NCBI GenBank assembly: GCA_036559125.1
Contig: DATBTT010000037.1
Location: 1 to 36,202, forward strand
Direction: 5' to 3'
Source of the DNA: JALYTZ01 sp036559125
Lineage (GTDB): Bacteria; Vulcanimicrobiota; Vulcanimicrobiia; Vulcanimicrobiales; Vulcanimicrobiaceae
DNA: 36,202 bases
Part shown: positions 32,923-36,202 of the stretch, one piece after another
Layout of the letters: each line of letters begins with the position of its first letter
How positions within the stretch are numbered: position 1 is the stretch's first letter
Translations under genes and position numbers: made by a program
Notes under the pieces: model-generated
The model's database searches: none
What the model saw: the letters and a program-made list of their open reading frames with translations, nothing else
Told to the model about the DNA's origin: nothing

Positions 32923-33288
32923 CTAACCGTGGTACTCGCGCCATTGGCCGATCAATCCACCGGACCGATGCACTATGGCACATCCCGCGCGTTCGCGCCA
33001 CGCTTCGCCGGAGCCTTTCACGGCGAAGCGATAGCAGACGGCGGCTCGGTCACCTTGCACGAGTACCTCCTCGACGTCGAAGCGCCACAACGGGCCGTCG
33101 CGAAAGAAATGCTGGAAATGCTCGTAGACCGCGTCGCGCCCGGCGATAGGTTCCCGACCCATTTCCTGATACGTGCCGTCGGGGGTAAAGAACGCGCTCG
33201 CCCGATGCGCGTCGCCGGCGCGCCATGCGTCGATCACGGCCTCTAATAACTGCTGCAACGTCATATGTTCGCCAAATGGGTACACCAT
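32923..33288 (-). CDS. SnoaL-like / NTF2-fold protein
   Basis: A 121-residue protein with the alpha+beta cone layout: helix MTLQQLLEAVIDAWRAGDAH, FFTPDGTYQEMG, the G-R-DAVYEHFQHFF helix, then strands WRFDVEEVLVQGDRAAVCYRF and the ending RSGGLIGQWREYH typical of SnoaL-like polyketide-cyclase/ketosteroid-isomerase relatives. An active-site role is not obvious. ATGs at 33288 and 33264 are both possible, and neither has a good ribosome binding site. The frame continuing to 33699 is antisense to the lysine-rich gene and is not real. It is the first gene of the unit leading into the STAS gene. Confidence 0.8.
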   Translation of the reverse strand: MVYPFGEHMTLQQLLEAVIDAWRAGDAHRASAFFTPDGTYQEMGREPIAGRDAVYEHFQHFFRDGPLWRFDVEEVLVQGDRAAVCYRFAVKGSGEAWRERAGCAIVHRSGGLIGQWREYHG

Positions 33289-33333
33289 TTTAGAACGCTC
33301 CCGCACCAACCATCTCGGGCTAGAGGAGGACGC

Positions 33334-33768
33334 ATGGCAGCCAAACGGTCCACCGGAAAAAAGAGCACGCGAAAGAAATCCACAACGCGCCGCAAGACCG
33401 GGTCGCGCAAGGCAGCGCCGGCGCGCAAAAAATCGACTACTCGTAAAAAATCGACGACCAGCCGCAAAAAGACGACTGCCCGCAAAAAGACGACTGCCCG
33501 CAAGAAGACGACTACCCGCAAAAAGACGACTGCCCGCAAAAAGTCGACGGGTGCAAAAAAAGCGGGAACTCGCAAGAAATCTTCGACTCGTACGTATTCG
33601 CGTAAGTCCGGCAAAAAGGTCGAGCGCGCGATGAAAGAGATGAAAGAGGGCAAGCTCAAATCGGGCCGTTCCGGCAAGCCCGTCAAGAGCCGCAAACAAG
33701 CCATCGCAATCGGTCTCTCCGAGGCCCGGCGCGAAGGCGATAAAGCCCCACCCAATCCCAACGAATAG
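33334..33768 (+). CDS. Lysine-rich histone-H1-like / DUF6496-type protein
   Basis: A 144-residue, very basic protein with GAGGAGG four bases before the ATG at 33334. Residues 1-90 are almost only Lys, Arg, Thr, Ser, Ala and Gly, arranged as RKKTTA and RKKST units like the C-terminal tails of histone H1-like bacterial nucleoid proteins. Residues about 92-144 (KKVERAMKEMKEGKLKSGRSG ... SRKQAIAIGLSEARREGDKAPP) resemble the DUF6496 small-protein domain. It probably binds DNA or RNA by charge. The upstream extension to 33265 is antisense to the SnoaL-like start and unlikely. It is divergent from the SnoaL-like gene with a 45-base gap. Confidence 0.85.
   Translation: MAAKRSTGKKSTRKKSTTRRKTGSRKAAPARKKSTTRKKSTTSRKKTTARKKTTARKKTTTRKKTTARKKSTGAKKAGTRKKSSTRTYSRKSGKKVERAMKEMKEGKLKSGRSGKPVKSRKQAIAIGLSEARREGDKAPPNPNE
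33463..33534 (+). repeat. Four tandem 18-bp units in the lysine-rich gene
   Basis: Units of CGCAAAAAGACGACTGCC (encoding RKKTTA) begin at 33463, 33481, 33499 and 33517. Units 1, 2 and 4 are identical and unit 3 has two substitutions. Whole codons are repeated, so unit gain or loss would keep the frame, giving a length-variable basic tail. Confidence 0.9.
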
Positions 33769-33780
33769 CGCATAGCGCTG

Positions 33781-34719
33781 CTAGCCCGCGCGTTCGACGA
33801 ATGCGCGGGCCGTTTCATCCCAACGCCAGTGCCGCGCGCGTTCGAGATGAACCCCGCCGATATACATATCGAGCGGCGCGAACTCCAGCCAGTCGGCGTC
33901 GCCCGCCAAAACACGGCGCCCCAGCACGGTAAGCTCGTACCCGCTCTCAAGCTCGGCGAGCAACGGCGCCGGTTCGGCGCAGAGGTGTGCAACTTCCCGG
34001 AAGCACGATGCATCTCCGAGAAAAGCGGCTTCTTCGCGCGCCTGCGATCGCTTGAATATTTCATCTTTACTTCGCGCGCCTTGGGCGACGGCTTCGAGGA
34101 TCTGGCGTTGCGTACGCGAGATGCCCGTTTCGAGAGACGGGAATTCTTCGCACAGACGCCACAACGCGCCTTGCATGAACGGAAGCCCGCCGTAGGCATC
34201 CGAGCAGGCCGCGCGCAGCGAGTCGGGCGTCGACGCGGTGAAGGCGAGCCATGCTCGTTGCGCGCCGCTTGCGATCGTAGTCGTCAGCGAGCGTCGCTTC
34301 GGCAAGAGCGCCGTTACTTCATCGGGGGAGAGCGTTCCGAGGTAGTGTTCGCAATGAATGAGCTGGACCGTCCCCGCGCCCAACTGCATGTCGCGAATGA
34401 CCGCCAGAATCTGGAGCACCTGTAGTTGATCGAACAAATCGTGTTCGAACCACAAGACGATCTCTTCGAATTCACTCGCCCGCCGGATAAGGGCGTCGCG
34501 CTTCTCAAAATCCCGATGGACTTTGATTGCATTGCCGTAGCCTTGATGCGCGAGGAACTGCGCACGAATCGCGGACATCTCTTCCAACGGACGGTCGCCG
34601 AGCACCGGGCCTTCATGCAATACGTCGCGCCACGGCAAGTGGGTTCCGAGCAGGCCGGCCTTCTTCCACAAGTGGACCACCGAATCGCCGTTGGTCACAT
34701 GCAGCGTATTCATGCTCAT
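33781..34719 (-). CDS. DUF1835-type protein
   Basis: A 312-residue cytoplasmic protein. The start MSMNTLHVTNGDSVVHLWKKAG and the following LPWRDVLHEGPV are the signature of the DUF1835 family (often paired with DUF3658), whose function is unknown. EEIVLWFEHDLFDQLQVLQIL and LIHCEHYLGTLSP continue it. The C-terminal third has an HTH-like helix set (RTQRQILEAVAQGARSKDEIFKRSQAREEAA). I use the ATG at 34719; an ATG two codons on is equally possible, and the frame reaching 35127 is antisense to the nitronate monooxygenase gene. An 8-bp inverted repeat (33784-33791 / 33803-33810) sits in its last codons and may help end transcription from both sides. Confidence 0.82.
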   Translation of the reverse strand: MSMNTLHVTNGDSVVHLWKKAGLLGTHLPWRDVLHEGPVLGDRPLEEMSAIRAQFLAHQGYGNAIKVHRDFEKRDALIRRASEFEEIVLWFEHDLFDQLQVLQILAVIRDMQLGAGTVQLIHCEHYLGTLSPDEVTALLPKRRSLTTTIASGAQRAWLAFTASTPDSLRAACSDAYGGLPFMQGALWRLCEEFPSLETGISRTQRQILEAVAQGARSKDEIFKRSQAREEAAFLGDASCFREVAHLCAEPAPLLAELESGYELTVLGRRVLAGDADWLEFAPLDMYIGGVHLERARHWRWDETARAFVERAG

Positions 34720-34749
34720 GCGCGGACTTTCGAACCCGAAACGTTGCGG

Positions 34750-34763
34750 CCTGTACGTACAGG
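34750..34763. promoter_or_regulatory. Perfect palindrome CCTGTACGTACAGG, candidate operator
   Basis: A 14-bp perfect palindrome in the 75-base gap between the DUF1835-type gene (start 34719, minus) and the nitronate monooxygenase gene (start 34795, plus), about 31 bases from each. The central position fits a dimeric repressor controlling both genes. Confidence 0.5.
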
Positions 34764-34794
34764 AGTTGCAGCGCGAGCATCCTATGCAATCGCG

Positions 34795-35856
34795 ATGAAC
34801 GCGCTTCCATTCCTCGACCTGCCTATAGTACAGGCGCCGATGGCCTCGGCGGCCACGCCCGAGCTGGCCGCGGCCGTCTCGAAGGCGGGTGGCTTGGGCT
34901 CGCTCGGGCTCGGCTATACGTCTCCGGCGGCGATGCGGGAGACGATCCGCGCAACTCGCCGTTTGACCGGAGCTGCGTTCGCCGTCAATCTGTTTCTTGC
35001 TCCCCGAACGGATGCGCCCGACGAACGTCTGGCTCGCGCCAACGAGATTCTGCGTCCTTTTCGCGGCGCGCTTGGCATTGCGCAACCGGAGTTGCCGCAC
35101 GCGCCGGCGCCCGCGCTCGACGAACAATTTGGCGTGGTTCTAGAAGAACGGCCGGCCGTATGGAGTTTCACGTTCGGCGTCCCCACGCCGGAAATGCTGG
35201 AGGCGTGTAAACGAAGTAACATTTTCACGATCGGCACCGCCACCACGGTGGAGGAAGCGGTGATCCTTCGCGACGCCGGCGTCGATGCGGTGTGCGCGCA
35301 AGGTTACGAAGCAGGGGGACATCGGGGGACGTTCCTGCGCGACGTCGGCGAGTCACTCATCGGAACGCTCGCTCTGGTACCGCAGGTTGTCGACGCGATC
35401 GACATTCCCGTCGTTGCCGCCGGCGGTATCGGCGACGGGCGGGGTGTCGCCGCGGTACTCGCCCTCGGTGCGTGCGCCGCGCAGATCGGCTCGGCATTTT
35501 TGCTTTGCGACGAAGCCGCGGTTCCTGCGCCCTACCGGCGGACCTTGGCATCTCCCGCAGCTGCCGACACGACGTTGACTGCCGCGTTTTCGGGACGAAC
35601 GGCGCGCGCGATACGCAACCGATTCACGCGCGAGATGCGTGATACGGTCGAGATCGCGCCCTACCCTATGCAAAATGATCTCACGCGCGACATTCGCGCC
35701 GCATCGCTGGAACGCGATAGCAGCGACTATCTGGCGCTATGGGCCGGGCAAGCCGCATCGCTCGCCCGCGCCGAACCGGCAGCCGCCACGGTAGCGCGCC
35801 TGATGCACGAAGCCTCGCATGCCGCGAAAGTCGCGCACGCCATCGCACAAAAGTAA
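34795..35856 (+). CDS. Nitronate monooxygenase (2-nitropropane dioxygenase family)
   Basis: A 353-residue FMN enzyme with a TIM-barrel fold that oxidises alkyl nitronates such as propionate-3-nitronate. Motifs: LPIVQAPMAS at the N-terminus, GGLGSLGLGYTSP, the active-site AGGHRG (YEAGGHRGTF, near residue 170) and the phosphate-binding VAAGGIGDGRG ... GACAAQIGSAFLLCDEA. The ATG at 34795 lacks a ribosome binding site; the frame back to 34426 is antisense to the DUF1835 gene. The family also includes enoyl reductase-like enzymes, so the substrate is not certain. Confidence 0.9.
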   Translation: MNALPFLDLPIVQAPMASAATPELAAAVSKAGGLGSLGLGYTSPAAMRETIRATRRLTGAAFAVNLFLAPRTDAPDERLARANEILRPFRGALGIAQPELPHAPAPALDEQFGVVLEERPAVWSFTFGVPTPEMLEACKRSNIFTIGTATTVEEAVILRDAGVDAVCAQGYEAGGHRGTFLRDVGESLIGTLALVPQVVDAIDIPVVAAGGIGDGRGVAAVLALGACAAQIGSAFLLCDEAAVPAPYRRTLASPAAADTTLTAAFSGRTARAIRNRFTREMRDTVEIAPYPMQNDLTRDIRAASLERDSSDYLALWAGQAASLARAEPAAATVARLMHEASHAAKVAHAIAQK

Positions 35857-35858
35857 AC

Positions 35859-35885
35859 GGCCCCCGTGAGGCAGGCCATTTCTTT
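35859..35885. terminator. Weak bidirectional hairpin
   Basis: GGCC (35859-35862) and GGCC (35874-35877), with an inner CC/GG pair and a small bulge, form a short stem three bases after the nitronate monooxygenase stop, followed by ATTTCTTTA. On the opposite strand the stem is followed by GTTTAC, so it could also end DUF488 transcription. The stem is short. Confidence 0.3.
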
Positions 35886-35886
35886 A

Positions 35887-35909
35887 TGGTTGGGGTGGCT
35901 GGATTCGAA
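35887..35909 (-). other. 23-base tRNA 3'-end fragment, possible integration (att) scar
   Basis: On the minus strand bases 35909-35887 read TTCGAAT (T-loop), CCAGC (3' T-stem), CACCCCA (3' acceptor strand), A (discriminator) and CCA. This is exactly the register of a tRNA from position 54 to 76. The acceptor strand would pair with TGGGGTG, a tRNA-Gln-like 5' end. The bases upstream of the T-loop do not pair with the T-stem (TCGTC where GCTGG is needed) and no other tRNA arms follow, so this is only the 3' end. Such fragments are left at the distal end of elements integrated into tRNA genes. Confidence 0.55.
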
Positions 35910-35948
35910 GACGAATGACCGATAGAATACCGTGGGTCGTTCGGACAG

Positions 35949-36202
35949 TTATAAGTGAATTATTTCCATCTCGACATGAGGCCTTAGCGCGTCCCGAAAA
36001 AACTCTGCAGCGAGCCGACGGTGACATCGGTCCGGTTTTTCTTCCGAGCACAAAAAGCATGCACCGTCGAGGGCAGCAGCGGTAAATGCATTTGCCGCAT
36101 TGCGTTCGATTAGAAGAGCACGGTAGCGCTCATCATACTCCGGCCAGCCCATTTTTCTGTTCTTAAACGCTTTAAGAATTTCGCCCGACGGGGCTAGATC
36201 CG
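35949..36202 (-). CDS. DUF488-family protein, 5' end beyond the window
   Basis: The last 83 codons are present, reading from the right edge (DLAPSGEILKAFKNRKMGWP...). The internal ATG at 36152 is not the real start, because good family sequence continues upstream of it to the edge. ERYRALLIERN and the signature CFLCSEEKPDRCHRRLAAEF (Cys-His-Arg-Arg region), plus the final VEMEIIHL, are typical of the C-terminal half of DUF488 proteins (about 120-180 residues in full). The function of this family is not established. The stop is 39 bases from the tRNA fragment. Confidence 0.88.
   Translation of the reverse strand, partial: DLAPSGEILKAFKNRKMGWPEYDERYRALLIERNAANAFTAAALDGACFLCSEEKPDRCHRRLAAEFFRDALRPHVEMEIIHL

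Noticed and set aside
33463..33534. CRISPR-like short repeats
   Set aside because: The units are contiguous with no spacers and encode a regular RKKTTA peptide repeat. I saw no CRISPR array or cas gene anywhere in the window.
33289..33699. Extension of the SnoaL-like frame
   Set aside because: Antisense to the lysine repeats, which produces an artificial Phe/Leu/Arg/Ser-repeat protein.
35887..35961. Complete tRNA-Gln gene
   Set aside because: Only the 3' 23 bases fit. The T-stem 5' strand, anticodon arm and D arm are absent.

Overview
The window is gene-dense, high-GC bacterial DNA. It uses GTG and TTG as well as ATG starts, and many neighbouring genes overlap by 1-8 bases. It encodes polyprenyl-phosphate glycan assembly, two probable lipoproteins, a PP2C/STAS partner-switching pair and a lysine-rich histone-like protein. 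No gene here fixes the taxonomy. A poorly sampled soil or rock lineage such as Eremiobacterota/WPS-2 is only a guess.

Left part (1-6.2 kb): the broken 3' end of a GMC oxidoreductase, a membrane-anchored unknown protein, and a minus-strand run of a secreted unknown protein, a Xer-type tyrosine recombinase and a small DUF2945-like protein. A divergent intergenic region with four DnaA-box-like motifs follows. Then come a SpoIIE/RsbU-type phosphatase and a LamG-containing lipoprotein.

Middle part (6.2-13.1 kb): an ArsB/NhaD-type transporter, a GT4 glycosyltransferase and two multi-membrane-span GT-C glycosyltransferases. These are flanked by two lipoproteins whose C-terminal 286 codons are nearly identical, forming an 861-bp inverted repeat around a 5.7-kb spacer.

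Exopolysaccharide locus (13.2-28.6 kb): two divergent operons start near 20.2 kb. The minus operon encodes an initiating sugar-phosphate transferase, a glucuronyl C5-epimerase-like protein, two GT4 transferases and a methyltransferase, and it converges on an O-antigen ligase/polymerase-like gene. The plus operon encodes a Wzz/BY-kinase fusion, a GT2, a DegT-type aminotransferase, a Gfo/Idh/MocA dehydrogenase, a left-handed beta-helix acyltransferase with a zinc ribbon, an FAD oxidoreductase and a polysaccharide deacetylase. Together they suggest synthesis and export-control of an amino-sugar/uronic-acid polymer that is then deacetylated and possibly C5-epimerised. A 12-bp palindromic core (GGGCCCTAGGGC) lies in both divergent promoter regions of this locus and may be a shared operator.

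Right part (28.7-36.2 kb): a NarL-type response regulator with an atypical receiver, a small unknown protein with an Ldh2-type dehydrogenase, a divergent GlcF-like iron-sulfur protein, an RsbV-like STAS protein, a SnoaL-like protein, a lysine-repeat DNA-binding-like protein, a DUF1835-like protein, a nitronate monooxygenase, a 23-base tRNA 3'-end fragment (possible integration scar) and a DUF488 gene that runs off the right edge.
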